A stretch of DNA of 64,000 nucleotides from Micromonospora vinacea (GCF_015751785.1 NZ_JADOTY010000001.1:4960001-5024000), one strand, 5' to 3'; positions 26,964-35,646 are shown, counted from the first letter of the stretch. Numbers and translations: made by a program. The notes: a model not told the origin generated them from the letters alone.

Positions 26964-28064
26964 TTAGAGCCAGCCGGAGCGGCGGAACAGGCGGTACAGG
27001 AACAGGGCTGCCGCCGCCATCAGGGTGAGGGCGCCGGCGTAGCCGTAGCGCCAGGCCAGCTCGGGCATGTGGTCGAAGTTCATGCCGTAGATGCCGGCGA
27101 TGCCGGTCTGGGTGGCCGCGATGGCCGCCCAGGCGGCGATCTTGCGCATGTCGTTGTTCTGCTCCACGGCGAGCTGCGCCAGGCGCGACTGGACGATCGA
27201 GGTGAGCAGGTCGTCGTACGCGGCCACGCGGTCCACCGCCCGGCTCAGCCGGCCGTCGACGTCGACGAACCAGCGGTGCAGGGCGCGCGGCGGGCCGTCG
27301 GGTTCGAGCAGCGTCCGCATCGGCGCCTGCAACGGCAGGACCGCCCGCTTGAACTCCACCACCTCCCGTTTGAGCTGGTAGATGTGCTGGATGTCGGCCG
27401 CGCGGTCGCGGGCGAACACCGCCTCCTCGACCCGTTCCAGGTCCCGTTCGACGTGCCCGGCCACCTCCAGGTAGGAGTCGACCATGCGGGCGCAGACCGC
27501 GTACGCCACCGCCCACGGGCCCGCGGCCAGCAGCGCGGGGCGGCGCTCGATGTCGGCGCGGACGCTGCGCAGCGCCCCGGCGGCGCCGTGCCGCACAGTG
27601 ATGGCGAAGCGGTCACCGAGCAGCACCATGACGTCCCCGGTGTCGATCACCTCGGAGGTGTCGGTCAGCTCGTCGTGCTCCACGTACCCGGCGGTGCGCA
27701 GGACCAGCAGCGTGACCGGCCCGTGGCGCTGCACTGTGGGCCGGTGCCCGTCGGCGAGCGCCTGTTCGACGGTCAGTTCGTCGAGGCCGAAGGTCTGGCC
27801 GACCGCGGCGAGCACGGCCGGGCCGGGGTCGTGCAGCCCCAACCAGACGAAGGCGTCGCGGCCGTGCCGCGCCCTGGCGTACGCGTCGGCGTAGTGCGGT
27901 TGACCGGGCTCCCGGCGGCCGTTGACGTAGACGGCGCAGTCGACCACGGCGTCCGGGTTGGACCGACGGGGGGTGGGGGAGGCGTCCTCGACGCGTCCGA
28001 GCAGTCGACGGGCCAGGGCGCGTACGCCCCGACCGGTCCGGTCCCGTACCGGTCGCTGATCCAC
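26964..28064 (-). CDS. corA: CorA-type magnesium/cobalt transporter
   Basis: 366 residues from the GTG at 28064, chosen for GGGGAGG six bases upstream. A large N-terminal cytoplasmic domain with long helices (DLERVEEAVFARDRAADIQHIYQLKREVVEF) leads to two C-terminal transmembrane helices. The first ends in the diagnostic GMN motif (IYGMNF) and is followed by the short loop DHMPEL; the C-terminus is basic (FRRSGWL). CorA forms pentameric Mg2+ channels in the inner membrane. Length fits the family. Confidence 0.93.
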   Translation of the reverse strand: MDQRPVRDRTGRGVRALARRLLGRVEDASPTPRRSNPDAVVDCAVYVNGRREPGQPHYADAYARARHGRDAFVWLGLHDPGPAVLAAVGQTFGLDELTVEQALADGHRPTVQRHGPVTLLVLRTAGYVEHDELTDTSEVIDTGDVMVLLGDRFAITVRHGAAGALRSVRADIERRPALLAAGPWAVAYAVCARMVDSYLEVAGHVERDLERVEEAVFARDRAADIQHIYQLKREVVEFKRAVLPLQAPMRTLLEPDGPPRALHRWFVDVDGRLSRAVDRVAAYDDLLTSIVQSRLAQLAVEQNNDMRKIAAWAAIAATQTGIAGIYGMNFDHMPELAWRYGYAGALTLMAAAALFLYRLFRRSGWL

Positions 28065-28235
28065 CGCGTGCCTCCCCGTCGCCGGCGCACCGCCCCGATC
28101 AGGGGATGGTGCCACCGCATTCTGCCGAGCAGGGTCCGGCTCCCGACAGCGGGGCGGCGGCTTGGGCGGTGCGGGCGGCGCGGGCCTGCGGCCCGGGCTC
28201 AGGCGGGGCGGTTCGGTTGAGGAGGGCGGTTCGGT

Positions 28236-28847
28236 TCAGGCGGTGCGGGTGGCGAAGACGACGACGTTGTCGACGTAGTTGCCGGTCGCCGCGTCGAACC
28301 GGCCGCCGCAGGTGATCAGGCGCAGCCCGGCGGCGTCCGCCGGGCCGTAGACCAGTGTGGTGGGGAAGTGCTCCTTGGGGTACGCCCGGACGTCGTCCAC
28401 TGTGAACGTGGCGACCCGCGCGTCGGCGCGGGTGACCTGTACCTGCTGCCCGGCGCGGAGCCGACCGAGGTCGAAGAAGACCGCCGGGCCGGCCGGCGAG
28501 TCGACGTGTCCCACCAGGACGGCGTTGCCGGTCTCACCGGGGCTGACGCCGTGCCGGTACCAGCCGGCGAGGGTGGGCCGATCCAGTGGCGGCACCTCCA
28601 GCACCCCTGCCGCGTCGGCGCCGACGGGGACGATGTCGGCGCGTACGTCGATGGCGGGGATCTGCACCCGGACCGGCGCGGCCGGTGGCAGCGGTGCCAG
28701 GTCCGGTGCGGGGTGGGTGCGGGTCGGCGCGTCGGCCGACGGTCGTGGTGGCCGCGCCGGGTCGGCGGTGAGTCCGACGGTGATCAGCCCGAGCCCGGTC
28801 ACGCCGAGCAGGGCGACCACTGCCGGTAGGGTCCGCCGCCACCACAC
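28236..28847 (-). CDS. Class F sortase
   Basis: 203 residues from a GTG with GGAGGTG upstream. An N-terminal membrane helix (about 8-26) and a Pro-rich linker (30-57) precede the sortase barrel. The catalytic set is visible: His114 (LVGHVDS), Cys180 (LRLITCGG) and Arg183 (GGRFD). This layout is the actinobacterial class F. Sortases cut a C-terminal signal of a secreted protein and attach it to the cell wall. The gene directly upstream encodes a small secreted protein with a sorting-like tail, its likely substrate, 86 bases away. Confidence 0.92.
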   Translation of the reverse strand: MWWRRTLPAVVALLGVTGLGLITVGLTADPARPPRPSADAPTRTHPAPDLAPLPPAAPVRVQIPAIDVRADIVPVGADAAGVLEVPPLDRPTLAGWYRHGVSPGETGNAVLVGHVDSPAGPAVFFDLGRLRAGQQVQVTRADARVATFTVDDVRAYPKEHFPTTLVYGPADAAGLRLITCGGRFDAATGNYVDNVVVFATRTA

Positions 28848-28933
28848 GTGTGCACCTCCGTACCGGATCGTCGGGGTGCCCGCACCGGTGTCACCGGCGC
28901 GGGCACCCGTCTCAGGGATGGAGCGGTCGCCGA

Positions 28934-29419
28934 TCAGGCGACAGTGGACACCGGACGGCGCCGGCGGATCAGGATCACCGCGCCGGCGAGGGCGGTGCCG
29001 AGCAGCGTGCCGCCGGCGGCGAGAGCGCCGGTGTCACGGTTGTCGCCGCCGGAGCCGGCCGGCGCGCCGCCGATCGGGGTGACGGCGAACGTGGCGGTGC
29101 CGGCCGAGCTGCCGTCGCCGCAGGTCGCCGCCACCGTGTACGTACCCAGGGTGAACCCGGCGGTGAAGAGCTCGGCGCTCAGTCCGCCGCCGGCGGCGGC
29201 CGTGGTGGATCGGACGTTCTGGTCGCGGTTGGGGCCGGTGACCCGGAAGATGGCGTCACCCGACTTCGGGTTGCAGGTCGTCGCGGTGAGCACGACGGTC
29301 CCACCGACCGGGGTGGTGGCCGGTGACACAGTGGTGTCGGCCAGTGCGGCGCCTGGCAGCAGGAGCGTGCCGAGGCCCACGCCGAGCGCCGCCGAGCAGA
29401 GTGCTGTTGAGACCTTCAT
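28934..29419 (-). CDS. Small secreted protein with sorting-signal-like C-terminus (probable sortase substrate)
   Basis: 161 residues. Signal peptide with cleavage likely after ALA at residue 27. Residues 28-118 are an Ig-like beta domain with two Cys (CNPKSG..., TCGDGS). The C-terminus has the three parts of a sorting signal: NRDTG at 127-131, a hydrophobic helix (132-151) and a positive tail (RRRR). The motif is not LPXTG or LAXTG, but keeps the -TG. Upstream of, and in line with, the class F sortase gene, which implies the pair works together at the cell surface. Confidence 0.8.
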   Translation of the reverse strand: MKVSTALCSAALGVGLGTLLLPGAALADTTVSPATTPVGGTVVLTATTCNPKSGDAIFRVTGPNRDQNVRSTTAAAGGGLSAELFTAGFTLGTYTVAATCGDGSSAGTATFAVTPIGGAPAGSGGDNRDTGALAAGGTLLGTALAGAVILIRRRRPVSTVA

Positions 29420-29752
29420 ACGCGTCTTCCCTCACTTTTCGTCCGCTGACTGCGTGGGACGTCGTTCGGGTGGCCAACTCCGTGACTAGCACCGGTGTGC
29501 CCAACACTAGGTGGGTTGGGTCCTCGATCAGGTGAAAATGAGAAATCCTCGTTGCCGTCACGTGTCCACCCGAAGGCGGGGAGAGCTGCGGAAAGGCCCG
29601 GACGGCCCGACCGGCACCGGTGCTCCGATCGATGTCCATCCGGTCGGGCTGTCGTCGCTGGGCCGATGGCGAGGTATTGCCAGAGACGGCGGAAATGCAC
29701 CGCCTGGTCGGCACGATCCGCCGCCGGGCCGCGCGTCGGATGTGCGCTCGGG
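29420..29752. other. Intergenic region upstream of the sortase-substrate gene
   Basis: I see no supported gene. The part near 29420-29560 should contain the promoter of the sortase-substrate operon; it is more AT-rich around 29515-29550. No convincing -35/-10 pair or operator palindrome could be fixed by eye. Frames crossing it show no family likeness. Confidence 0.4.
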
Positions 29753-30580
29753 TCAGCGGGCCGGGGTCGGGTCGGGCATCGGCTCGCCGGTCTCCAGCAG
29801 GGTCTTGAGACTGGCCAGCAGCTCCGGCCAGCCGCCGCTGCCGTCGAGCTGGCCGCTGATCGCCCGGTGCATTTCGCTGTCCGGGGAGAAGTCGTCGTGG
29901 ATGACGGTCAGCCGGACGGTCGACCCGCTGTGCGGCTCGATCTCGAAGGTCACCGTCGACCGGCGCTCACCGAGCCGGGCGGCCAGTTCCTCGGCGGACC
30001 AGCCGAAGTGCTCGGCGTGCTCGGGCTGGAAGCCGTGCCAGCTGTAGGAGAGTCGGCGGTACGGCTCGGCGACGAGCACCCGCTGGCCGAGGTCGCGAGG
30101 CTCGCCGTCCGGTGCGTCCTGCCACAGCACTGGTGACCCGACCCGCCAGTCCGAAACCAGCGCGACTCCACCCCAGTAGCGACGGGTGAACGCCGGTTCG
30201 GTGAGCGCGGACCACAGGCGCTGCGCGGTGGTGGTGACGTAGGTGGTGTAGACGAAGGTCGGGCTCTCCATGGGTTGTCGCTCCAATGCGGTGGTCAGGT
30301 CGGCCAGTGTGGCGGCGCGCTCGCGGTCGTAGCGGCTGAGCCACCGGTCGGCGATGGCGTTGATCGGGGCGGCGTTGAGGTAGTGCAGCTTCTCCCGGCC
30401 GCGCCGCACGGTCGTGACGAGATTGGCCGCCTCCAGCACCGAGAGGTGCTTGCTGACGGACTGTCGGGTGCCGGCCAGCCCGTCGCAGAGCTCCCGCAGG
30501 GTCTGGCCGTTGCGCTCGTTGAGCCGGTCCAGCAGTCGTCGCCGGCTGGGGTCGGCCAGCGCCCGAAACGCGTCGTCCAT
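29753..30580 (-). CDS. ArsR-type regulator fused to a SRPBCC (AHSA1) domain
   Basis: 275 residues. Residues 1-95 are a winged helix-turn-helix of the ArsR class (FRALADPSRRRLLDRLNER, TRQSVSKHLSVLEAANLV, GREKLHYLN). Residues 105-265 are a SRPBCC domain (TYVTTTAQRLWSALTEPAFTRRYWGG ... GGWPELLASLKTLLETG). No metal-binding Cys pair typical of arsenic or zinc sensors is present, so the cavity domain is probably the ligand sensor. An array of TAGGCAACC-type half-sites starts 16 bases upstream of its ATG, which implies autoregulation and control of the divergent lycopene cyclase gene. Confidence 0.88.
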   Translation of the reverse strand: MDDAFRALADPSRRRLLDRLNERNGQTLRELCDGLAGTRQSVSKHLSVLEAANLVTTVRRGREKLHYLNAAPINAIADRWLSRYDRERAATLADLTTALERQPMESPTFVYTTYVTTTAQRLWSALTEPAFTRRYWGGVALVSDWRVGSPVLWQDAPDGEPRDLGQRVLVAEPYRRLSYSWHGFQPEHAEHFGWSAEELAARLGERRSTVTFEIEPHSGSTVRLTVIHDDFSPDSEMHRAISGQLDGSGGWPELLASLKTLLETGEPMPDPTPAR

Positions 30581-30595
30581 CGACCTGCCCCCGAA

Positions 30596-30645
30596 TAGGT
30601 AACCAGGCGGTTGCCTATTAAGTTAGGCAACCTATGGGTTGCCTG
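30596..30645. promoter_or_regulatory. Operator array for the ArsR-SRPBCC regulator
   Basis: Four half-sites: TAGGTAACC (30596-30604), GGTTGCCTA (30609-30617), TAGGCAACC (30624-30632) and GGTTGCCTG (30637-30645). They form two palindromes with 4-base spacers, placed 28 bp apart and joined by TTAAGT. The middle pair is also a perfect inverted repeat. The array fills most of the space between the divergent starts at 30580 and 30705. Confidence 0.7.
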
Positions 30646-30704
30646 TCAACCTGGCGGCGGTGGCGGCAGGCGACCGGGTGCGATCGTGTGGCAGCGTGGT
30701 GCGG

Positions 30705-31985
30705 GTGACCGACTCCGCGCCGCTCGACGTCGACCTCGCGCTGCTCGGTGGCGGCGGTGCGGCGTCGTTGCTGCTCGCCGCACTGGACCGGCACGGCGTC
30801 AGGGATCTACGGATCGCCATCGTCGACCCGGTGCGCCGACGTGGTCAGGACCGCACCTGGGCGTTCTGGGGCCACCCCGACAGCGACCTGGACCCGTTGC
30901 TCAGCGCGAGCTGGCAGCAGGTCGAGGTGGCGACGGCGGCGCGACGCCGCGTCCTGGACCTCACCCCGCTGCGGTACGCCATGCTCCGCTCCGGCCCGGT
31001 CTACGACCGGGCTGCCGACGCCGAGCGTCGCCTCGACGCCACCCGGATCGTCGCGCCCGCCGAGACGGTGCGCGACGACGGCGCCCGGGTGCTGGTGGGC
31101 ACCGGCGACGGGCGCAGCGTACGGGCTGGCTGGGTGCTCGACTCCCGCCCCCGCCCGCCAGCGCGAGCGGGACGAACCACCTGGTTGCAGCACTTCCGGG
31201 GGTGGTGGCTGGAGGCGGACCGGCCGGTGTTCGACCCGACGCGGGCGGTGCTGATGGACTTCCGTACCCCGCAGCCGCCCCGGGGCGTCTCCTTCGGGTA
31301 CGTGCTGCCGGTCAGCGACCGCTACGCCCTGGTCGAGTACACCGAGTTCTCGCCGGACCTGCTCACCGACGCCGGGTACGACGCGGCGCTGGCCGGCTAC
31401 CGGGACCTGCTCGGGCTGGATCCGGCCGGGCTGCGGGTGCGTGAGGTGGAGAACGGGGTGATCCCGATGACCGACGCGCCGTTCCCGGCCCGGCCCACCC
31501 CTCGCGTGGTGCGGCTCGGCACGGCCGGTGGCGCGACCCGTCCCTCGACCGGCTTCACCTTCTCCGCCATGTACCGCCAGGCCGACCAGGTGGCTCGCGC
31601 CCTCGCCGTGGGACGGGCGCCGGTACCCGCGCCGGCGTACCCGAGCCGGCACCGCTGGATGGACGCTGTGGCACTGCGGGCGCTGGACCGGGGCGGAGTG
31701 GGCGGTCCCGATTTCTTCGACCGGCTCTTCGACCGCAACCCGGCCGAGCGGGTGCTGCGCTTCCTCGACGGGGGCACCACTGCGGCCGAGGAGGTCGCGA
31801 TCATGAATTCGACCCGGCTGGTGCCGATGATCGCCGCGACCGCCGGTGACGCCGTACACCGCGTCCGCGACCGGCTGCGCCCCACCCGACCCGCGCCGGC
31901 CATCCCTCCCGCGGTGGTGGGTTCGGCGCCGACGGCGCGGCGCGCCGGCCCCCCGAGCGGGGAGGACGACGTCCGCGCCCGGTAG
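30705..31985 (+). CDS. Lycopene cyclase family protein
   Basis: 426 residues from the GTG at 30705; GTG at 30696 is an alternative, and neither has a strong ribosome site. The N-terminus is a dinucleotide-binding fold (VDLALLGGGGAASLLLAAL, then a conserved acidic residue in IVDP), followed by the CrtY/CrtL-type QDRTWAFW segment. Conserved parts near the middle (QHFRGWWLEADRPVF, LMDFRTPQ, VLPVSDRYALVEYTEFS) and GGATRPSTGFTF near the end are diagnostic of the family, which cyclises the psi ends of lycopene. No other carotenoid gene is nearby. Divergent from the ArsR fusion, so it may be its regulated target. RNase HI follows after 10 bases. Confidence 0.87.
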   Translation: MTDSAPLDVDLALLGGGGAASLLLAALDRHGVRDLRIAIVDPVRRRGQDRTWAFWGHPDSDLDPLLSASWQQVEVATAARRRVLDLTPLRYAMLRSGPVYDRAADAERRLDATRIVAPAETVRDDGARVLVGTGDGRSVRAGWVLDSRPRPPARAGRTTWLQHFRGWWLEADRPVFDPTRAVLMDFRTPQPPRGVSFGYVLPVSDRYALVEYTEFSPDLLTDAGYDAALAGYRDLLGLDPAGLRVREVENGVIPMTDAPFPARPTPRVVRLGTAGGATRPSTGFTFSAMYRQADQVARALAVGRAPVPAPAYPSRHRWMDAVALRALDRGGVGGPDFFDRLFDRNPAERVLRFLDGGTTAAEEVAIMNSTRLVPMIAATAGDAVHRVRDRLRPTRPAPAIPPAVVGSAPTARRAGPPSGEDDVRAR

Positions 31986-31995
31986 GTTGCCGGGC

Positions 31996-32469
31996 ATGGT
32001 GGACGCGGTGGCCGGCAGGGGCGTGCAGATCTGGACCGACGGGGCGTGCAGTGGCAACCCCGGGCCGGGTGGTTGGGGCGCGCTCCTGCGTTACGGCGAT
32101 CACGAGCGGGAGCTGTGCGGCGGTGAGGCCACGCCGACCACCAACAACCGGATGGAGCTGATGGCGGCCATCCAGGCGTTGGAGAGCCTGAACCGGCCGG
32201 TCACCGTGGAGCTGCACACCGACAGCACGTACGTGCGTAACGGCATCACCAGTTGGCTGGCGTCGTGGAAGCGCAACGGTTGGCGGACCGCGGCGAAGCA
32301 GCCGGTGAAGAACGCCGACCTGTGGCAGCGGTTGGAGGCGGCCTGCGAACGGCACGAGGTCACCTGGCTGTGGGTCAAGGGGCACAACGGGCACCCGGAG
32401 AACGAGCGGGCCGACGGGCTCGCCAACAAGGGCATGACCGAGGCCCGGGGCGCGCTGACCAGCCGCTGA
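31996..32469 (+). CDS. rnhA: Ribonuclease HI
   Basis: 157 residues from the ATG at 31996, 10 bases after the lycopene cyclase stop. All parts of the RNase H active site are visible: Asp in WTDGACSGNPGPGG, Glu in NNRMELMAA, Asp in LHTDSTYV, and the final Asp in ERADGLA, with the usual HNGHPENE just before. It removes the RNA strand of RNA-DNA hybrids in the cytosol. Length matches the E. coli enzyme. Confidence 0.96.
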   Translation: MVDAVAGRGVQIWTDGACSGNPGPGGWGALLRYGDHERELCGGEATPTTNNRMELMAAIQALESLNRPVTVELHTDSTYVRNGITSWLASWKRNGWRTAAKQPVKNADLWQRLEAACERHEVTWLWVKGHNGHPENERADGLANKGMTEARGALTSR

Positions 32470-32476
32470 GCCCGGG

Positions 32477-32713
32477 TCAGCGGGTCGCGTCGGGGTGCTT
32501 CGGCATGCTGGACCCACCGCCGCTGCTGCCCGACGAACCACCGGCGACGCCGGAGTTGTCGGGCTCGGTCACGATGTCCGGCCGGACGTCGGTGTCCGCC
32601 GGTGCGGGGACGTCGGTGTCCGCCTCGACCTGCACCAACGGCACCTGGCCGGCCTCGTCCTCACTGTGCTGCGGGTCGCCCGGCTGCTCACCTTGGCGAT
32701 TTCGGTAGCCCAC
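32477..32713 (-). CDS. Small acidic hypothetical protein
   Basis: 78 residues, no signal peptide or membrane helix. Starts MGYRNRQGEQPGDPQHSEDEAGQ and is rich in Asp, Pro, Gly and Ser, ending in a GSSGSSGGGSS linker and MPKHPDATR. It appears intrinsically disordered. It converges with rnhA. Weak support as a gene beyond a clean frame and an ATG; I do not recognise a family. Confidence 0.45.
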   Translation of the reverse strand: MGYRNRQGEQPGDPQHSEDEAGQVPLVQVEADTDVPAPADTDVRPDIVTEPDNSGVAGGSSGSSGGGSSMPKHPDATR

Positions 32714-32785
32714 GCCGTGCCCCCCGTCGATGCCGGTCCGCGTCGGCGCTGGCTACCCGGCGTCGTCCCGGCCGAAACCTCGCGG

Positions 32786-33667
32786 TCAGCGGCGGCGGCC
32801 CCGACGGGCCGGGGACCGGGCCGGCTGACGGACCGGGGTGAGCGGTAGCGCCGTCCAGTGTGCCGGTCGGGTGAGCGTCTGCGGCAGTTCGGTGCGGGTG
32901 TCGCCCCGGGCGGCGTCCAGTTGCGTCTGGTGCAGGAAGAGGGTGCCCCGCAGGTCCGCGCCCCGCAGGTCGGCCCCGCGCAGGTCCGCGCCGGTGACGT
33001 CGGCCAGGCCGAGGTCCGCTCCGCGCAGGTCGGCGCCGATGAGCAGCGCCCCGCGCAGGTTGGCCCGCCGAAGGTCGACACGGCGCAGGTCCACCCCGAG
33101 CAGGTGCGCACCCCGCCGGTCGGTGCCGGCGGGGGTCCGGGCCGCGTCGCTGGCCTGGGACAACAGCGGGTTGACCCGGTTCCGATGGCCGGCGACGTCC
33201 AACGCGCGAAGGCGGGTCGGGTCACCCTCGGTGAGCGTCAGCGTCTCGGCGCGGGCGCGTTCCAACTCGGCGCGCAGGTCGGCCGGCGGGTCCAACGCCA
33301 CCGCCTCGGTGAGGTACCAGAGCAGTTCGTGCAGCGGTCGCAGCACCGCGAACGCCTCCGCCATCGCCGGCAACGTCTCCGGCGCGTCCCGCCAGTCCCG
33401 CCCGCCGAAGGTCACCTGGGCGACCTGCTGCCCGGCACCGAAGCAGTCGAACACCGTGCAGCCGGGAAACCCGCGCTCCCGCAGCTCCGTGTGGATGCCG
33501 CAGCGGTGGTCGGGGCGCAGGTTCGGGCAGGGCGAGCCGGCCGGCTTGTCGATGGCGAAGTCCGTCGACGCGGCGAAGGCGGGCACCACGCAGCACAGCC
33601 CGAAGCAGCGTCCGCAGTCGGCGCGCAGCTGCGCCGCCCCGGACGGCGGTGCGGTGGGGTGCGACAC
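32786..33667 (-). CDS. Cys-cluster protein with C-terminal pentapeptide repeats
   Basis: 293 residues from the GTG at 33667 (AGGAGG upstream). The N-terminal 80 residues carry a Cys-rich motif (CGRCFGLCC, then CPNLRPDHRCGIH and GCTVFDCFGAG) resembling the YkgJ-type metal-binding cluster. Residues about 90-185 are helical. Residues 190-260 are at least ten tandem pentapeptides of the form A(D/N)LRG, which fold into a right-handed beta helix. Such repeats often mediate protein contacts or mimic DNA. The fusion of the two modules is seen in actinomycete proteins of unknown function. Confidence 0.8.
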   Translation of the reverse strand: MSHPTAPPSGAAQLRADCGRCFGLCCVVPAFAASTDFAIDKPAGSPCPNLRPDHRCGIHTELRERGFPGCTVFDCFGAGQQVAQVTFGGRDWRDAPETLPAMAEAFAVLRPLHELLWYLTEAVALDPPADLRAELERARAETLTLTEGDPTRLRALDVAGHRNRVNPLLSQASDAARTPAGTDRRGAHLLGVDLRRVDLRRANLRGALLIGADLRGADLGLADVTGADLRGADLRGADLRGTLFLHQTQLDAARGDTRTELPQTLTRPAHWTALPLTPVRQPARSPARRGRRR

Positions 33668-33740
33668 GCCGACGGTCCTCCTGGCGATCAGGGTTGGGCC
33701 ACCATTGTTTCCCGGGCCGAGCCGACGGCCCGTTCGGGGG

Positions 33741-34838
33741 TCACCGTGCGTGCGTGTCACCGGCCGTCGCGGGCCGGGGGGCCGGGGGGCGGGCATCGAC
33801 CGGCGGCGGCACCAGTCGGCGGATGTCCCGCTCGCCGTCGCCGTGGCCGTACTTCTGGTCGAAGTGCCGTTTCACCACGTCGGCCGGGGTGCGGTCCCCG
33901 TCGGCGGGCTCGGCCAGCGCGAACACACCGGGGGCCGCCCCGGGCGCGCGGGGCGGCAGCACGGCTCGCACGGTCAGTGGCCCGGTGACCCGGAACCCCC
34001 GGCAGTCGACGTAGTGCTGCCCGTCCACCGTCACGTACGGCACGCGTACCTCGACCACGTCCGACTCGTCGTGGCGCAGCGTGACCATGACCGACCAGTA
34101 CCGCTCCAGGTCGAGGGTGGCCTGCTCGTGCTCCCACAGCTCCTCGAACCGGGCGTGCACGAACCCACCCCACGGGCTGTCCATGTCCACCTCGAGCTGC
34201 GGAACGTTGAACGACAACTTCCCGATCGGGAAGAACGAGATCAGCGCCCGCCCGTCCCACTGGTAGAGCTGGATCGACGGGGACGCGTCGTAGAGCCGGA
34301 CCTGGAGGCGGTGCCGCAGCCGCGAGTCGAGCGCGTCGGCGAACGCCGCCAGGTGGCGCAGGTTGGTGCGGATCTGCCGCGGCACGTCCACCCGTTGCCG
34401 TTCCAGCTCCTCGGAGCGTTGCTGGGCGGCGGTGCAGTCGGGATCGAGCAGCAGCAACTGCACCTGGGCGCCGTTGGCGAGCGCCGCTCGTACCGCGCTC
34501 AGGGTCTCCTCGCGGTGCCGTTGCTCCAGCAGGATCGTCCAGGTGTCGAGGATGCGCACCCGGCGTCCGGAGCGCTGCAGCCGCGTCACGAACGCCTGCT
34601 GGTCGAAGCTGAGGTGCTCCTGCACCCGCGCCTTGCGGGCCTCCTCGAACAACGGGTCGAAGATGACGTACGAGATGGCCGCGAGGACCACGCTGGCCCC
34701 GAGGTTGAGCAGCAGGTCGCTGAGGAAGCCGGTGCTGCGCCAGGCGGCCAGCAGCATGACGACGGCGATCGCTAACAGTGCCCCGCCGACGACGAAGGCG
34801 CGTCGTTGCCGCCCGCCCCGACCAGCCCACCCGGGCAT
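33741..34838 (-). CDS. Membrane-anchored DUF5919-like protein
   Basis: 365 residues from the ATG at 34838 (AAGGGGA upstream). Two transmembrane helices (about 13-33 and 37-58) at the N-terminus are followed by a soluble domain of 300 residues. Its start (VRILDTWTILLEQRHREETLSAVRAALANGAQVQLLLLDPD) and middle (VRLYDASPSIQLYQWDGRALISFFPIGKLS) resemble the DUF5919 domain, which is distantly related to phospholipase-D-like folds. No HKD motif is visible, so activity is open. Divergent from the next membrane protein gene. Confidence 0.7.
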   Translation of the reverse strand: MPGWAGRGGRQRRAFVVGGALLAIAVVMLLAAWRSTGFLSDLLLNLGASVVLAAISYVIFDPLFEEARKARVQEHLSFDQQAFVTRLQRSGRRVRILDTWTILLEQRHREETLSAVRAALANGAQVQLLLLDPDCTAAQQRSEELERQRVDVPRQIRTNLRHLAAFADALDSRLRHRLQVRLYDASPSIQLYQWDGRALISFFPIGKLSFNVPQLEVDMDSPWGGFVHARFEELWEHEQATLDLERYWSVMVTLRHDESDVVEVRVPYVTVDGQHYVDCRGFRVTGPLTVRAVLPPRAPGAAPGVFALAEPADGDRTPADVVKRHFDQKYGHGDGERDIRRLVPPPVDARPPAPRPATAGDTHAR

Positions 34839-35019
34839 CCGGTCCCCTTCCGCCGTCGGTCGGCCCCACCGCCGCTTGCTGAACACCGAAATTCGGAGGA
34901 TACGTGCCCGCTTTGCTGGGCGCTGTCCCGTTCTCCGAGCGGTCGGTTCGCCGTTCCGACCCGCCCCGCCGCTCATAGAGTGACGGTAACGGAGTCATGC
35001 GACCACGGAGGGTAGCGGG

Positions 35020-35628
35020 GTGGACGAGAGCGAACGCGAGCAGGCGCTTCTCACCGTCCTGACCACCGAGCACTACGCGTTGCAGACGTCCCGCGCCGGC
35101 ACCATCGCCGAGGCCACCGGCCGCGCCACCATCTTCCTGTCCGTCCTGTCGGCGGCGCTGATCGGCCTGGGCTTCGTCGCCAGCAACGACAAGCTGGTCC
35201 GGCCGTACCTGGCCGCGGTGCTGCCGACCCTGATCATCATCGGGGTGCTGACGTTCCTGCGGCTGGTGGAGACCACAGTCGAGAACTCGTTGGACCTGCG
35301 GCGGATCCAACGCATCCGGGCCTACTACCAACACCAGCTCGCCGGCGAGCACGACTTCTTCGCCGACGCGGTGGTGACCGACGACGCCATGAGCACGGCC
35401 TGGAACCTGGTCGGCACGCGACCGGGGCGGTGGGAGTTCCTGCTGACCACGGCCGCGCTCGTGGGCGCGGTCAACGCCGTGCTGAGCGGGCTCGGCATCG
35501 CCCTGGTGACCACAACCGTCGGGGCCGGGGGCGAGGTGGCGGTCCCGGTCGGGGTGCTGGTCGCGGTGGTGGCATTCGGTGTGCAGTTCGCGTACATCGT
35601 CCGGGCGTCGGCCGCGCCGATGCGCTGA
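35020..35628 (+). CDS. Four-helix membrane protein of unknown function
   Basis: 202 residues from a GTG preceded by GGAGGGTAGCGGG. Helices at about 35-55, 60-82, 140-162 and 168-190, with a polar central section (DLRRIQRIRAYYQHQLAGEHDFF) that is probably cytosolic. It resembles conserved actinobacterial membrane proteins without a characterised role. The neighbouring divergent DUF5919-like membrane protein may be functionally linked, but nothing else shows this. Confidence 0.75.
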   Translation: MDESEREQALLTVLTTEHYALQTSRAGTIAEATGRATIFLSVLSAALIGLGFVASNDKLVRPYLAAVLPTLIIIGVLTFLRLVETTVENSLDLRRIQRIRAYYQHQLAGEHDFFADAVVTDDAMSTAWNLVGTRPGRWEFLLTTAALVGAVNAVLSGLGIALVTTTVGAGGEVAVPVGVLVAVVAFGVQFAYIVRASAAPMR

Positions 35629-35646
35629 CGACGCCCGCGGCGTTGG

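Noticed and set aside
32850..33110. DNA-level repeats near 33 kb as a mobile or CRISPR-like array
   Set aside because: They are the codons of the pentapeptide repeats (15-base period) and are fully explained by the protein.
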